Assembly (NCBI GenBank): GCA_037200525.1
Contig: JBBCGG010000001.1
Location: 2,708,501-2,772,500 of the forward strand
Direction of reading: 5' to 3'
Origin: Methylocella sp.
GTDB taxonomy: Bacteria > Pseudomonadota > Alphaproteobacteria > Rhizobiales > Beijerinckiaceae
DNA: 64,000 bases
Shown: positions 44,709-54,407 of the stretch, piece after piece
How positions within the stretch are numbered: the first letter of the stretch is position 1
Layout of the letters: every line of letters starts with the position of its first letter
The notes under the pieces: model-generated
The model's database searches: none
What the model saw: only the letters and a program-made list of their open reading frames with translations
What the model was told of the DNA's origin: nothing
Program-made: the position numbers and the translations under genes

Positions 44709-46385
44709 ATGAAAATCACGCCTCTAAGATCGGCGATGCTCGGCGCAATCGCGGGGCTCGCCATTTTGGCCCTGGCCGGTCCTACGGCGGCTCAGGAAAA
44801 GAAGCCCAATATCCTCATCATCATGGGCGATGACGTTGGATGGTTCAATATCGGCGCGTACCATCAGGGCATCATGTCGGGCAAGACGCCGAACCTCGAC
44901 AAGCTCGCCGCCGAAGGCATGCGATTCACCGATTATTACGCCGAAGCGAGCTGTACGGCGGGCCGCGCGAACTTTATAACCGGCGAGCTGCCGATCCGCA
45001 CCGGATTGACGACTGTCGGTCAGGCCGGGGCCGACGTTGGGCTCCCCGCCGAGGCCGTAACGCTCGCCACGGTGCTGAAGTCGCTGGGGTACGAGACCGG
45101 GCAATTCGGCAAAAACCATCTCGGAGATCTCAACAAATTCCTGCCGACGGTTCACGGCTTCGACGAATTTTTTGGGTATCTCTACCATCTCGATGCGATG
45201 TCGGACCCTTACTGGTTCGATTACCCGCAGGATTGGATCAATAAATACGGGCCGCGCGATCTGGTGCATTCCTGGGCGACAACCGAGGACGACGCCACCG
45301 AGATGCCGCGATGGGGCAAGGTCGGCAAGCAGAGAATTGTCGATGAAGGTCCGCTAGCCCCGTTCCCGAGCATGGCCGGCCGCCAGAACTGGCAGGAGAG
45401 CCGCAAAGCCAAATTTGACATGGAGACCTTCGACGAGGTGCTGGTTAGGGCCAGCGAAGGCTTCATGGACAAAGCCAAGCAGGACGGCAAGCCGTTCTTC
45501 ATCTGGCACAACACGACGCGCATGCACGTGTTCACCTACATCCCGCCAAAGTACCAGGCGCTGATGAACTACAAGAGCAATTACGGCCTTGAGGAAGCCG
45601 GCATGGCGCAGTTGGACGACAGCATCGGCGACTTGCTGAAGCATCTGCAGGATATCGGCGAGGCCGACAACACCATCGTCATATTCACCACTGACAACGG
45701 GGCCGAGGTGTTCACTTGGCCAGATGGCGGCATGACGCCGTTCCGGTCAACGAAGGGCACGGTATTTGAGGGCGGTTTTCGCGTGCCCGCGATCATTCGC
45801 TGGCCCGGCAAGATCAAGCCGCAAACAGTGGAGAACGGCATATTTTCCGGTCTCGACTGGCTCCCGACGCTCGCGGCCGCCGCAGGCAACCCCGACATCT
45901 CCAATCAGCTGCTGAAAGGCGTGAAGCTCGGCGATCAAACCTACAAGAATCACCTCGACGGCTACAATCAGATGGATCTCCTGCTCGGCAAGGGACCCTC
46001 CGCGCGTCACGAGCTTTTCTACTTTGGCGGTCCGCACCTCGGAGCGCTGCGAATCGATGACTTCAAGTTCCAGTTCTTTCAGCAACCTTATGGCTGGCCC
46101 GGGGAGAAGGTGACGACGGATATGCCGACTATCGTCAACCTCCGCCAAGATCCGTTTGAGCGGACGCCATCGATACGCGGTCAAACGCTCAATGACGCAG
46201 GTGGGGGGTATATGAATGATTTCATGGCGCGTGAGTTCTGGCGCTTCGTTCTCGTTCAGAAGCAAGTGGCGGCGCTTGCGGAAACAGCCATCGACTTTCC
46301 TCCGATGCAGGCTCCTGCAACTTTCAATCTCGAGGCGGTGAAGCGTTCGGTGGAGGAGATGATGAAGAGCCACGAAGGCCAATAG
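44709..46385 (+). CDS. secreted sulfatase (arylsulfatase family)
   Basis: The 558-residue protein has a signal peptide (residues 1-29, AGLAILALAGPTAAQ) and a type I sulfatase domain. Metal-binding IIMGDDVGW and the formylglycine motif CTAGR (C82, of the CxAxR type rather than CxPxR) are clear, as are GQFGKNHLGD, FFIWHNTTRMHVF and IVIFTTDNGAE. It should hydrolyse sulfate esters in the periplasm after the cysteine is oxidised to formylglycine. No sulfatase-maturing enzyme gene is adjacent. GGAGGAG precedes the ATG. It is part of the accessory block between pyrC and plsY and is followed by a strong hairpin. Confidence 0.93.
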   Translation: MKITPLRSAMLGAIAGLAILALAGPTAAQEKKPNILIIMGDDVGWFNIGAYHQGIMSGKTPNLDKLAAEGMRFTDYYAEASCTAGRANFITGELPIRTGLTTVGQAGADVGLPAEAVTLATVLKSLGYETGQFGKNHLGDLNKFLPTVHGFDEFFGYLYHLDAMSDPYWFDYPQDWINKYGPRDLVHSWATTEDDATEMPRWGKVGKQRIVDEGPLAPFPSMAGRQNWQESRKAKFDMETFDEVLVRASEGFMDKAKQDGKPFFIWHNTTRMHVFTYIPPKYQALMNYKSNYGLEEAGMAQLDDSIGDLLKHLQDIGEADNTIVIFTTDNGAEVFTWPDGGMTPFRSTKGTVFEGGFRVPAIIRWPGKIKPQTVENGIFSGLDWLPTLAAAAGNPDISNQLLKGVKLGDQTYKNHLDGYNQMDLLLGKGPSARHELFYFGGPHLGALRIDDFKFQFFQQPYGWPGEKVTTDMPTIVNLRQDPFERTPSIRGQTLNDAGGGYMNDFMAREFWRFVLVQKQVAALAETAIDFPPMQAPATFNLEAVKRSVEEMMKSHEGQ

Positions 46386-46390
46386 TCGTT

Positions 46391-46413
46391 CGGGCGGCGT
46401 TAGGCGCCGCCCG
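46391..46413 (+). terminator. hairpin downstream of the sulfatase gene
   Basis: A perfect 9-bp GC stem, CGGGCGGCG (46391-46399) with CGCCGCCCG (46405-46413) and loop TTAGG, begins six bases after the stop codon. No T run follows, so termination efficiency is uncertain. Confidence 0.55.
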
Positions 46414-46490
46414 CTCGTCCGCCCGCGCCGAGTTGCCACCCAAACTCCCGCAAGCTAGGTTGAGACCGCCTTCTCGCCACGGATTCCCAC

Positions 46491-47105
46491 GTGATCCTCA
46501 CCCTTGTCGCCCTCGTCTTCGGCTATCTTTGCGGTTCGATTCCGTTTGGGCTCATTCTCACGACCTTCGCCGGAACCACGGACCTGCGTTCGATTGGTTC
46601 GGGCAACATTGGCGCGACGAATGTTTTGCGCACGGGGCGGAAAGATTTAGCCGCTCTGACATTGCTGCTTGATCTCGCCAAAGGCGCGATCGCTGTTCTG
46701 ATCGTCGCTTATCTTGCGCAGCGCTGGCTTTCGCCGGATGGCTCCTCACCGCGGGGCCCTATGCTGGCGGCGGCGGCCGGCGCCTTTTTGGGCCATGTGT
46801 TTCCGGTCTGGCTCGGGTTCAAGGGCGGCAAGGGCGTTGCGACATTTTTGGGCTGCCTTCTCGCCATCGCGTGGCCGGCCGGGCTCGCCTTCATCGCGGT
46901 CTGGCTCGGCGTTGCGGGGATCACGCGCTTTTCGTCGCTTGCGGCGCTGCTGGCCAGCGCTCTCGCGCCCGCCTTTCTTTTCGCCTTGGGTCAGACCGAT
47001 TCGGCGATCGTTTTTGCCGCGTTGGCGGCGATTCTTTGGTACAAGCACCGGCCCAATATCGCGCGCCTTAGAGCCGGGACGGAATCCCGGATCGGCAAGT
47101 CTTGA
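46491..47105 (+). CDS. plsY: glycerol-3-phosphate acyltransferase PlsY
   Basis: The 204-residue membrane enzyme acylates glycerol 3-phosphate from acyl phosphate, the first step of phospholipid synthesis. Motifs are [24 protein letters not shown] and [12 protein letters not shown], within several hydrophobic segments. The start is GTG at 46491. In many relatives plsY directly follows pyrC; here it is separated from it by the accessory block. The dprA frame begins within its last codons. Confidence 0.93.
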   Translation: MILTLVALVFGYLCGSIPFGLILTTFAGTTDLRSIGSGNIGATNVLRTGRKDLAALTLLLDLAKGAIAVLIVAYLAQRWLSPDGSSPRGPMLAAAAGAFLGHVFPVWLGFKGGKGVATFLGCLLAIAWPAGLAFIAVWLGVAGITRFSSLAALLASALAPAFLFALGQTDSAIVFAALAAILWYKHRPNIARLRAGTESRIGKS

Positions 47106-48413
47106 CGCCGAAAGTCTTGACGCCGCAAACCTTGACGCAGAAAGCCTCGATGCTCCCGGCTTTCGCCGTGGAGGCCAAGAATCCGCTCACCGAGGCGGAG
47201 CGGTTCGACTGGCTGCGGCTGTCCCGCAGCGATAATGTCGGCCCGCGCACGTTTTCCGCTCTCCTGAGCCGTTATGGGAGCGCCGCCGCGGCGCTCGAGG
47301 CTTTGCCGGGGCTGATCGCCAGCGGCAAGCCGATTCGCATCGCGACTATCGCGGAAGTCGACCAGGAACTCGAGGAATTGCGCCGTTCAGGCGCGGTTCT
47401 GCTCGGAGTTTACGAGCCCGACTATCCCGCGCTGCTGCGACAAATCAATACGGCCCCGCCTCTCATTACCGTGCGCGGCGATCTTTCGTCGCTGCGCCGC
47501 TCCAAGGTTGCGATAGTCGGTTCGCGCAACGCCTCGGCGGCGGGGCTCGCTTTTACCGAGCAGATTTCGCGCGGCATTGCGCGGGCCGGGCATGTCATCG
47601 TTTCTGGACTGGCGCGAGGGATCGACGCGCGGGCGCACCAGGCGGCGCTGGAGACGGGGACGATCGCCGTGCTGGCCGGGCGGATTAGGCAATATTTATC
47701 CGGCCAATCACGCGGCTTTGCTGGAGCGCCTGCTGGAGCATGGCGCCGCGATCAGCGAAATGCCTTTTGCCTGGGAGGCGCGCGGCCGCGACTTTCCGCG
47801 ACGCAACCGCATTGTCGCCGGGCTCTCGCGCGGAATCGTAGTCGTTGAGGCGGCGCGCCGTTCGGGTTCGCTGATCACTGCGAGTTTTGCCGCCGAGCAG
47901 GGCCGCGAAATCTTCGCGGTTCCCGGCTCGGCGCTCGATCCGCGCGCGGAAGGCCCGAATGATCTGTTGCGCGATGGCGCGACTTTCTGCACCAAGGCGG
48001 AGGATGTGCTGGACGCCTTGGCCAATCAGAATCTCTCGCCGGACCATCGCCTTGGCTTTTCTGAACCGGATTTTTCGAACCAATCTTACGTCCCGCTGTG
48101 GGACGAACTCGATCTGCCCGAACTTGCTGGCGCCTCTCCCTCGGGCCCCTCGATCGATGACGGAGCCTTTTTGGCCGAAATCGACGCGATTGAGGAGGAG
48201 TTTGCGCCGCCGCTCGATGCGGCGCCGGCCATCCCAACGCGGGAAGAAGTCGCAATGCGCGTTATGGAATTGTTGGGGCCGACGCCGGTCTCCGTCGACG
48301 AATTGATCCGCGCATCGGAGGCCCCGGCGCGGGAGGTTCGAACTATTTTGTTCGAGCTTGAACTCGCCGGCCAAATCGAGCGCCATGGCGGCGATCTCGT
48401 TTCGCTGATTTAA
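47102..48413 (+). pseudogene. dprA: DNA processing protein DprA, with one frameshift
   Basis: DprA loads RecA onto incoming single-stranded DNA during transformation. The first frame has EAERFDWLRLSRSDNVGPRTF and the Rossmann fold start KVAIVGSRNASAAG and HVIVSGLARGIDARAHQ, up to IAVLAG. The next frame continues GLGNIYPANHAALLE and SEMPFAWEARGRDFPRRNRIVAGLS to a C-terminal winged-helix domain. Removing one G from the GGG at 47678-47680 restores a 436-codon frame (a start at 47150 would shorten it by 16). The initial TTG overlaps the plsY stop, and the first 15 codons are three copies of a 15-base repeat, so the later start may be the true one. Confidence 0.88.
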
Positions 48414-48421
48414 GCCGGGGC

Positions 48422-49783
48422 TTAGACTTCCTCGACATCCATGCCGCCGTTGGCGAGAAAATTTTCAAGCCAATGGATGTCATAGAGGCCGTTTTGGATG
48501 TCGGAGTTGCGAACCAGCGTCTGAAATAAAGGAATGGTCGTGTCTATGCCGTCGACGATGAATTCGTCGAGAGAACGCCGCAAGCGCATCAGCGCTTCGT
48601 TGCGGGTGCGCCCATGCACGATGAGTTTGCCTACCAGCGAATCATAGGTCGGCGGGATTTTGTAGCCGGCGTAGACCGCGCTATCGACTCGAACGCCAAG
48701 GCCGCCCGGCGGATGATAATAATTGATTGTGCCGGGCGAGGGCCGAAACGACGCCGGATGCTCGGCGTTGATCCGGCATTCGATCGCGTGGCCGCTGAAG
48801 ACGACTTCCTGCTGGGTTAGAGCCAAGGACGAACCGGCCGCGATCTTGATCTGCTCATTGACGAGATCAACGCCGGTGATCATCTCCGTAACCGGATGTT
48901 CCACCTGAATCCGCGTGTTCATCTCAATGAAGTAAAACTTGCCGTCTTCATAAAGGAATTCGACGGTGCCGACGCCCATGTAACCAAGCTCGCGCATGGC
49001 CTTGGCGCAGATTTCGCCGATTTCGAGCCGCTGCGAGCCATTGAGAGCGGGCGAGGGGCCTTCCTCCCAAACCTTTTGATGGCGGCGTTGCAGCGAACAA
49101 TCGCGCTCGCCAAGATGAATGGCTTTGCCGCGGCCATCGCCAAGGACCTGGATTTCGATGTGACGCGGCTTTTCGAGATATTTTTCAAGATAGACGGCAT
49201 CGTCGCCGAACGCCGCTTTGGCTTCTAGCCGCGCGGTCTCGAGCGCGGATGATAGCTCGTCGGCGCTGCGGGCGACCTTCATGCCGCGTCCGCCGCCGCC
49301 CGCGGCCGCTTTGACAAGGACTGGAAAGCCAAGCTCCTTGGCGATCGCCAGCGCCTCGACGTCGTCCGTGATCGCGCCAGGAGAGCCGGGGACGCAGGGG
49401 ATGCCAAGGCGTTCGGCCGTGCGCTTTGCTTCGATCTTATCGCCCATGATCCGGATATGCTCCGGCTTCGGGCCGACGAAAACGATGTGATGGTCGGCAA
49501 GGATTTCCGCGAAGCGCGCGTTTTCGGCAAGAAATCCATACCCTGGATGCAGCGCTTCGGCGCCGGTGATTTCGCAGGCCGCGAGCAGAGCCGGAATGTT
49601 GAGATAGGACAGCCGCGCGGCGGGCGGCCCGAGGCAGACAGATTCGTCAGCGAGCTTCACATGCATCGCGTCGGCGTCGGCGGTCGAATGGACCGCCACC
49701 GTGGCGATGCCAAGCTCTTTCGCGGCGCGGAGTATCCGCAACGCGATCTCTCCGCGGTTGGCTATGAGAATCTTTTCGAACAT
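48422..49783 (-). CDS. accC: acetyl-CoA carboxylase, biotin carboxylase subunit
   Basis: The 453-residue ATP-grasp enzyme carboxylates biotin on AccB. Landmarks are FEKILIANRGEIALRILRAA, the glycine-rich loop KAAAGGGGRGMK, LGERDCSLQRRHQKVWEE and IEMNTRIQVEHPVTEMITG. It lies 24 bases after accB on the same strand, in the standard aroQ-accB-accC order, and is intact. Confidence 0.97.
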   Translation of the reverse strand: MFEKILIANRGEIALRILRAAKELGIATVAVHSTADADAMHVKLADESVCLGPPAARLSYLNIPALLAACEITGAEALHPGYGFLAENARFAEILADHHIVFVGPKPEHIRIMGDKIEAKRTAERLGIPCVPGSPGAITDDVEALAIAKELGFPVLVKAAAGGGGRGMKVARSADELSSALETARLEAKAAFGDDAVYLEKYLEKPRHIEIQVLGDGRGKAIHLGERDCSLQRRHQKVWEEGPSPALNGSQRLEIGEICAKAMRELGYMGVGTVEFLYEDGKFYFIEMNTRIQVEHPVTEMITGVDLVNEQIKIAAGSSLALTQQEVVFSGHAIECRINAEHPASFRPSPGTINYYHPPGGLGVRVDSAVYAGYKIPPTYDSLVGKLIVHGRTRNEALMRLRRSLDEFIVDGIDTTIPLFQTLVRNSDIQNGLYDIHWLENFLANGGMDVEEV

Positions 49784-49807
49784 CTCAGTTCACCGGAAGC
49801 GCGGCTG

Positions 49808-50285
49808 TCATTCGATCACAAAGAGCGGTTGGCCGTATTCCACGGGCTGCCCATCCTCGACCAGAATGCTCGTCACCGTGCCGGGGCGCGGGCGCAACGA
49901 TTTCATTGAACGTCTTCATGGCCTCGACAAGAAGGAGTTTGTCCCCGGCCTTTACCTGCGAGCCGATTTCGACGAAAGGCGCCGCCTCGGGCGAAGCGCG
50001 GAGATAGGCCGTGCCGACCATCGGCGATTTGACGGCTCCAGGCGCGCTAACTTCGGCGGCGGCAGTCGCCCCCGCGGGCGCGACTGCCGGAGAGGCGGCG
50101 GCGGTAAGGGGCTGAGCTGCAGCGACCGTCAGCTGCCGCGCGACGCGAACTTTGAGGTCGCCATGCGCAACTTCGATCTCGGAAAGCCCAAGACGCGTAA
50201 TAATTTTAGCCAGCGTCTCGATAAGCTCGGTATCGATCGCGCTCGCAACAGAATTCCCGGCCGGTTTAGGCCCCGTATATTTCAT
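49808..50285 (-). pseudogene. accB: acetyl-CoA carboxylase biotin carboxyl carrier protein, with one frameshift
   Basis: The protein carries biotin between AccC and the carboxyltransferase. The N-terminal helix, a Pro/Ala-rich linker and the biotinyl site LLLVEAMKTFNEI (biotinylated Lys) are in one frame. Immediately after NEIVAPAP the frame is lost, and the expected C-terminus GTVTSILVEDGQPVEYGQPL is found in the next frame, ending at 49808. Deleting one G from the run at 49883-49886 (plus strand) restores 158 residues. Since AccB is essential, an error in the sequence is the simplest explanation. Confidence 0.92.
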
Positions 50286-50287
50286 TT

Positions 50288-50737
50288 TTATCGACTTTCG
50301 CTGGCCGTCGCGCTGGCGATGCAGGCTTGCAGCGCGAGATCGTAAGACAAAGCGCCAAAACCCAGAATCACGCCTTGTGCGACAGGAGAAATATAAGAAC
50401 GATGGCGAAAGCTCTCCCTGGCGTGGACATTGGAGAGATGCACCTCAATGACTTTGGCCCTTGAGCCCTTGATCGCGTCCTGGAGCGCGATTGATGTATG
50501 CGAATAGGCGCCGGCGTTTAAGATAATAGGCTCCCCGGCGAGACCTGCTTCCTGCACCCAGCTCACCAGATCGCCTTCGTGATTGCTTTGGCGAAAATGC
50601 AAAACGGTCCCGCGCGCCGCGCAAATGGCTGAAAGACGCGCCTCGATCGCTGCGAGCGTCTCGGAGCCATAAAGCTCTGGCTCCCTCGATCCGAGAAGAT
50701 TGAGGTTTGGCCCGTTCAGGACGTGGACGGCTTTCAT
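50288..50737 (-). CDS. aroQ: 3-dehydroquinate dehydratase, type II
   Basis: The 149-residue shikimate-pathway enzyme dehydrates 3-dehydroquinate. HVLNGPNLNLLGSREPELYG contains the catalytic Tyr region, with FRQSNHEGDLVSW, NAGAYSHTSIALQDAI and EVHLSNVHARESFRHRS as the remaining active-site blocks. ATG 50737 is the family start. It is first in aroQ-accB-accC, with two bases to accB. Confidence 0.96.
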   Translation of the reverse strand: MKAVHVLNGPNLNLLGSREPELYGSETLAAIEARLSAICAARGTVLHFRQSNHEGDLVSWVQEAGLAGEPIILNAGAYSHTSIALQDAIKGSRAKVIEVHLSNVHARESFRHRSYISPVAQGVILGFGALSYDLALQACIASATASESR

Positions 50738-51024
50738 GATGGACTCGGCGGCGGAAAACAAATTCGAGTCGCATCCATAGCCGGGATCAAATTGCAATGA
50801 AAGCCTAAGCGTTAGGGGAAAGTCCTGTCTATCCTCACAACAAATTTAGAGGTTTTGGCAGCAAAGCTAGGCTCAAGCCAACGGCGACGTTGGCCGGAGA
50901 GGCGCGGGAGTAAAATGGCCCGCGCCGCAGATCCTTTCATCAGCGCTTAAGCAAGAGACGCCGAATGTGGACCCTCGACGGATCTTGTACATCATCACCG
51001 ATTTAGACGGCGAATCGTCAAGCT

Positions 51025-53964
51025 TTAGAGGCCTGAAACCTTGGGCTTGGACAGAGCGTCATTCGCTGGCGAAGCGGCTGTCGGCCGTGGTTGCAGAATG
51101 AGCGTTTCGTTTGCCGCCGGGTCGAGAGGTCGCGGCCGGAACGCTTCGGCCACCGTTTTGGCCATCGCGAGATCCGCAGCAGACAATTTGAGCGCCACAT
51201 CGTCCCGCCTCCGTCCGGCTTCCGCATCGCCCTTTGCTGCTGCAATCGAGAACCATGCATAGGCTTGTTCATAATCCTGACGAAGCCCCAATCCGCGCTC
51301 CAGAAGAATCGCCAGATTGAACTGGCTGTCGCGAAGGCCAAACGCTGCGGCCTTGCTGAACCAGATCGCGGCGGCGGCGTAGTCTGGCTTTTCATCCACG
51401 CCATCGGCGGCCAAGACGCCGAGATTATGCATCGCGCGCGCGTTTCCATGTTCCGCCGCCTCAAGATGGAGGGCCTGCGCGCGGGCCGGATCGCGGTCGA
51501 CCCCGAGGCCCTTTTCGGTCAGCACGGCGAGCCGATATTGCGCCGCAGCAATGCCTTGCTCGGCTGCCTTGGCGTAATATTGCGCGGCGAGGGTTATGTC
51601 TCGCGCTCCGGTGCGGCCATCGGCCAAACGGCGGCCCAATTCGAATTGCGCCGCCGCGTCCCCGGCGTCCGCTTGATTGCGCAGATCCTCAACAGCCATT
51701 GCAGCGAGAGCCGGCGCCAAGAGAGGGGCGTTAAGCGCCGGCGCGGAAGAGGCGGCGTTGGTCCAGTTCGCTGCGCTGCGGCCGATGGCGCCAACGATGA
51801 TCGGGTCGCTCCCCGCGATGGCTCGCGTCGCGGGCGTCTCGCTGGGTTGCGAGGAATCCGGGGGACCAGCGAGCGGCGCAGGCGCAACCGGCGAAGGATC
51901 AAGCAGACCTGAATTGATCAGACTTTGCCGAGCGGAATTCCGCCGATCCGAAATTGGATGGGCAGGCGGAGCTGAATCCGGCGTCGCCCGTCGCGTTGCT
52001 GCTGCGGCCGGCGTGGGGCCAGGATCGGTAGAAACCGCCACCCCTCCGGCCGTGGAGGCGGTATCGCGCTCCGCGCTTCTGCCTAGAAGCTTTGTAAAAG
52101 ACGGCGCGGTTACTGTTCCATGGGAGACGGCTTTCGCCAGGGCATAAGCGCCCAAAGCAAGACACAACGCGGCCACGCTTAAGATAAGCGGGCGTTTATG
52201 AGCGCGAAAAAAGCCGTTCTGTCGCCCCGCGTCCTCGGCCGCTGCGACGGCGCGAGATGCGTTCGCCTCCATCTTCGCCGCCTTTGCAGCGCGTCGCGCG
52301 GCGGCGATGAAGTCAGCGCGGCCGGCTCCCCTTTCGCGCTCCTGCGCAACCGTCGTCCGCTCGTCAAAAACGCGAGCTCCGGCCGGGTCGCGCCGCCGCG
52401 AAAAACCGCTGCCCGGCTCGATCAGAAAATCGACCGAGTCGTTGGCTTTTGCGGCGGTTTCCACGCCATGTTCGGACTGTCGTGGGCCGGGGCCGTCGAA
52501 TAATCCCTGAGAAGCGCTCACTGGGCCGAAGCTTTCCCCGCCCCTGAAGGGAGCCGCCTCGCCAGCTCGTCCGTTTAAGGCGTCAGAATGAGGGGAGCCG
52601 TTTTGCCAGCCGTCATTTTGGGGGCGCTCCACGCGCGGCGCGAAAATCGGAGCCAAACTTGAGGCCAATAAAGGGCCGAAGTTATTCGGCCGCATCTCGC
52701 CAAGACCGGCTTCCATCTTGGTCAAACGTTCGGCGACTTTCCCGACGGTTTCCTGGACGGCGTTTAAGGCGAGGTGAATGCGCCGGTCTGCTTCATCCCG
52801 CTCGGCGCGGAGGTCGGCGATTTCGCGCGTCACCCGGTGATCATCGCGGACGCCAAGGTCATGCCGGTTCGCCCCGGCGTCGGGGTAGAGATCACGTCCG
52901 GCCTTGGCGCCCCCGGCCCCGCGTGAATCTTCAAGCTGCTGGAACAGAGACGCGATCAACTGCTCGAGGCTTGTTAACGACGCAAAACCCGCCTCGGCCC
53001 CATCGAGACGTTTGGCGATCTTCGTCATTTCCAGCTGTAGCGCTTCGATCGCGGGATCGCTCGCCTTCGGATCGCGCACGGCATCGATTTTTTCAGCGAG
53101 CGTTTGAACCAAATCTTTGATCCCGCCCGTCTCGGCGGAGGTCGCCGCCAAGCCGGCCTCGAACTTTGCGGTGAGGCGCCGATGCGCCGCCTCGATGTTT
53201 TGCGAAAGCGCGTCATAATCGCGAGGCTGGGCGGTGTTGGCGATCGCCTCCTCGGCCTTACGCGTCAAGTCGTCGAGCTGCGCTTCGAGCTTTCCCGTCG
53301 ACAGAGGGCGCGCGGCGATGTCCGTCAAGAGATCGCGGATTTCTTCGGTCTGCTTCTGCATCTGGGCAAACGCGGCTCCATCGACCAAAGGACTGCGGAG
53401 AGTTTCTAGCTTGCCGCCGATCGCCCTGATCTCGCGTTCAAGTCGTCCAATCGTTGCGGGCGCGTTTTGCAGGGGTAGATCGGGGCCGGGAGCGTCGCGG
53501 TTGGCCGGACTTTGGTCTGCATTCACGAACGCCGGAGCGCGCCCTGCCGCAGCCGGCGCGCGATGCCTAACGGAAATCTGGAGCTTAGCTTCGAGTTCCT
53601 TCAACGCCTCCTTTAGAAACCTGCTGCTGTCGTCGTCGGCGTCACGGCGCAGGCGCAACTCCAATTCGTCGAGCTTATGGCTCAACTCCGCGTAAGTCTC
53701 CCATTCGGCATCGCGTTGCATGTCGCTGGCGACAGCATCGGCGGCAGCGGTCTCCGCGCGCGGCCTTGCGACGGCGGTAAGGCTTTGCGCAACCTCGACG
53801 GAGGCTAGGTCAGCGCCGCTTCGAGTTGAAAGTTGGGCAGCTACGCGGCGCAGCCAATCGCGGGGCGCCGCTCCTGGCCGGTCGACTGCTCGACGGGCGA
53901 ACACGCCGCGATCGGCGCCATGGATTTCGATGCTGTCCGCGGCGCCCGCGTTCGGCTTGTTCAT
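51025..53964 (-). CDS. PodJ-like polarity protein with coiled coils and Sel1 repeats
   Basis: The 979-residue protein has a long Ala/Arg/Glu-rich coiled-coil region (about residues 85-440), a disordered stretch, a basic segment, one membrane helix (PLILSVAALCLALGAYALAKAV, about residues 590-613) and a Pro/Ala-rich linker. At the C-terminus are at least four Sel1/TPR-like repeats, for example AAQFELGRRLADGR, AAQYRLAVLTEKGLGV, RAMHNLGVLAADGV and DSQFNLAILLERGLGL. This layout is that of PodJ, which organises the new cell pole in Caulobacter and relatives. The peptidoglycan-binding domain of full-length PodJ is not evident. It is a single gene with an AT-rich region upstream. Confidence 0.85.
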   Translation of the reverse strand: MNKPNAGAADSIEIHGADRGVFARRAVDRPGAAPRDWLRRVAAQLSTRSGADLASVEVAQSLTAVARPRAETAAADAVASDMQRDAEWETYAELSHKLDELELRLRRDADDDSSRFLKEALKELEAKLQISVRHRAPAAAGRAPAFVNADQSPANRDAPGPDLPLQNAPATIGRLEREIRAIGGKLETLRSPLVDGAAFAQMQKQTEEIRDLLTDIAARPLSTGKLEAQLDDLTRKAEEAIANTAQPRDYDALSQNIEAAHRRLTAKFEAGLAATSAETGGIKDLVQTLAEKIDAVRDPKASDPAIEALQLEMTKIAKRLDGAEAGFASLTSLEQLIASLFQQLEDSRGAGGAKAGRDLYPDAGANRHDLGVRDDHRVTREIADLRAERDEADRRIHLALNAVQETVGKVAERLTKMEAGLGEMRPNNFGPLLASSLAPIFAPRVERPQNDGWQNGSPHSDALNGRAGEAAPFRGGESFGPVSASQGLFDGPGPRQSEHGVETAAKANDSVDFLIEPGSGFSRRRDPAGARVFDERTTVAQERERGAGRADFIAAARRAAKAAKMEANASRAVAAAEDAGRQNGFFRAHKRPLILSVAALCLALGAYALAKAVSHGTVTAPSFTKLLGRSAERDTASTAGGVAVSTDPGPTPAAAATRRATPDSAPPAHPISDRRNSARQSLINSGLLDPSPVAPAPLAGPPDSSQPSETPATRAIAGSDPIIVGAIGRSAANWTNAASSAPALNAPLLAPALAAMAVEDLRNQADAGDAAAQFELGRRLADGRTGARDITLAAQYYAKAAEQGIAAAQYRLAVLTEKGLGVDRDPARAQALHLEAAEHGNARAMHNLGVLAADGVDEKPDYAAAAIWFSKAAAFGLRDSQFNLAILLERGLGLRQDYEQAYAWFSIAAAKGDAEAGRRRDDVALKLSAADLAMAKTVAEAFRPRPLDPAANETLILQPRPTAASPANDALSKPKVSGL

Positions 53965-54274
53965 GACGTAGTCCGCTGCGATCGCTGACGTTCCAAGGCT
54001 GCCCCAACGCTAATCAGATTGCATTTTCCGGCGACGAATCGCAGTCGCGCGCATGGGTCAGCCGCGACTCCTTCCAGACATTCGAAGCCTTTGGTGAACA
54101 ATGCGTTAATTATTGCTCGGTCCGCCGCCACTACCGGTCTCCATCGCCGCGTCCTCATCCGAGTGCTCGCGGAACTAGTTGTATATTTTTATGATACACT
54201 TTTAAGTGGCAAAAGAAACTCAAGTTTGGTATTTTTTATCAATGCTTATTTATCAGTGATTAGAGGGGCATTCC
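53965..54274. other. AT-rich divergent intergenic region
   Basis: The 310 bases between the podJ-like gene and the MerR gene shift from GC-rich to AT-rich around 54175-54260. The dyad TGTAT-N9-ATACA (54180-54198) is the only structured element I see and could be an operator. No gene is apparent. Confidence 0.5.
54180..54198 (+). promoter_or_regulatory. possible MerR-type operator (TGTAT-N9-ATACA dyad)
   Basis: A 19-base imperfect palindrome, TGTATATTTTTATGATACA, lies about 80-95 bases before the MerR reading frame in an AT-rich patch. MerR-family regulators bind dyads of about this length in the promoter spacer. No clear -35/-10 pair is seen around it, so this is a suggestion only. Confidence 0.3.
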
Positions 54275-54407
54275 ATGGATACAAATCCCGCCTGGAGCAA
54301 TCAGCATCTTCCGGACCGGCCGCATCGCAAGCATCAGCCCTTGGCGCAAACGTCCCGTCCGGCGCGGCGCATCGCCACGGCGCCAAACGGTCAGCACCAT
54401 TCGCGAG

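Noticed and set aside
43680-46390. Cupin and sulfatase genes as cargo of the same insertion as the phospholipase D gene
   Set aside because: The pyrC-tail duplicate lies before them, their composition is like the host, and no right-hand junction is visible; linkage is not supported.
49883-49886. Programmed frameshifting in accB
   Set aside because: AccB is not known to use recoding, and no slippery heptamer or downstream structure stands out; the same indel type occurs in unrelated genes.
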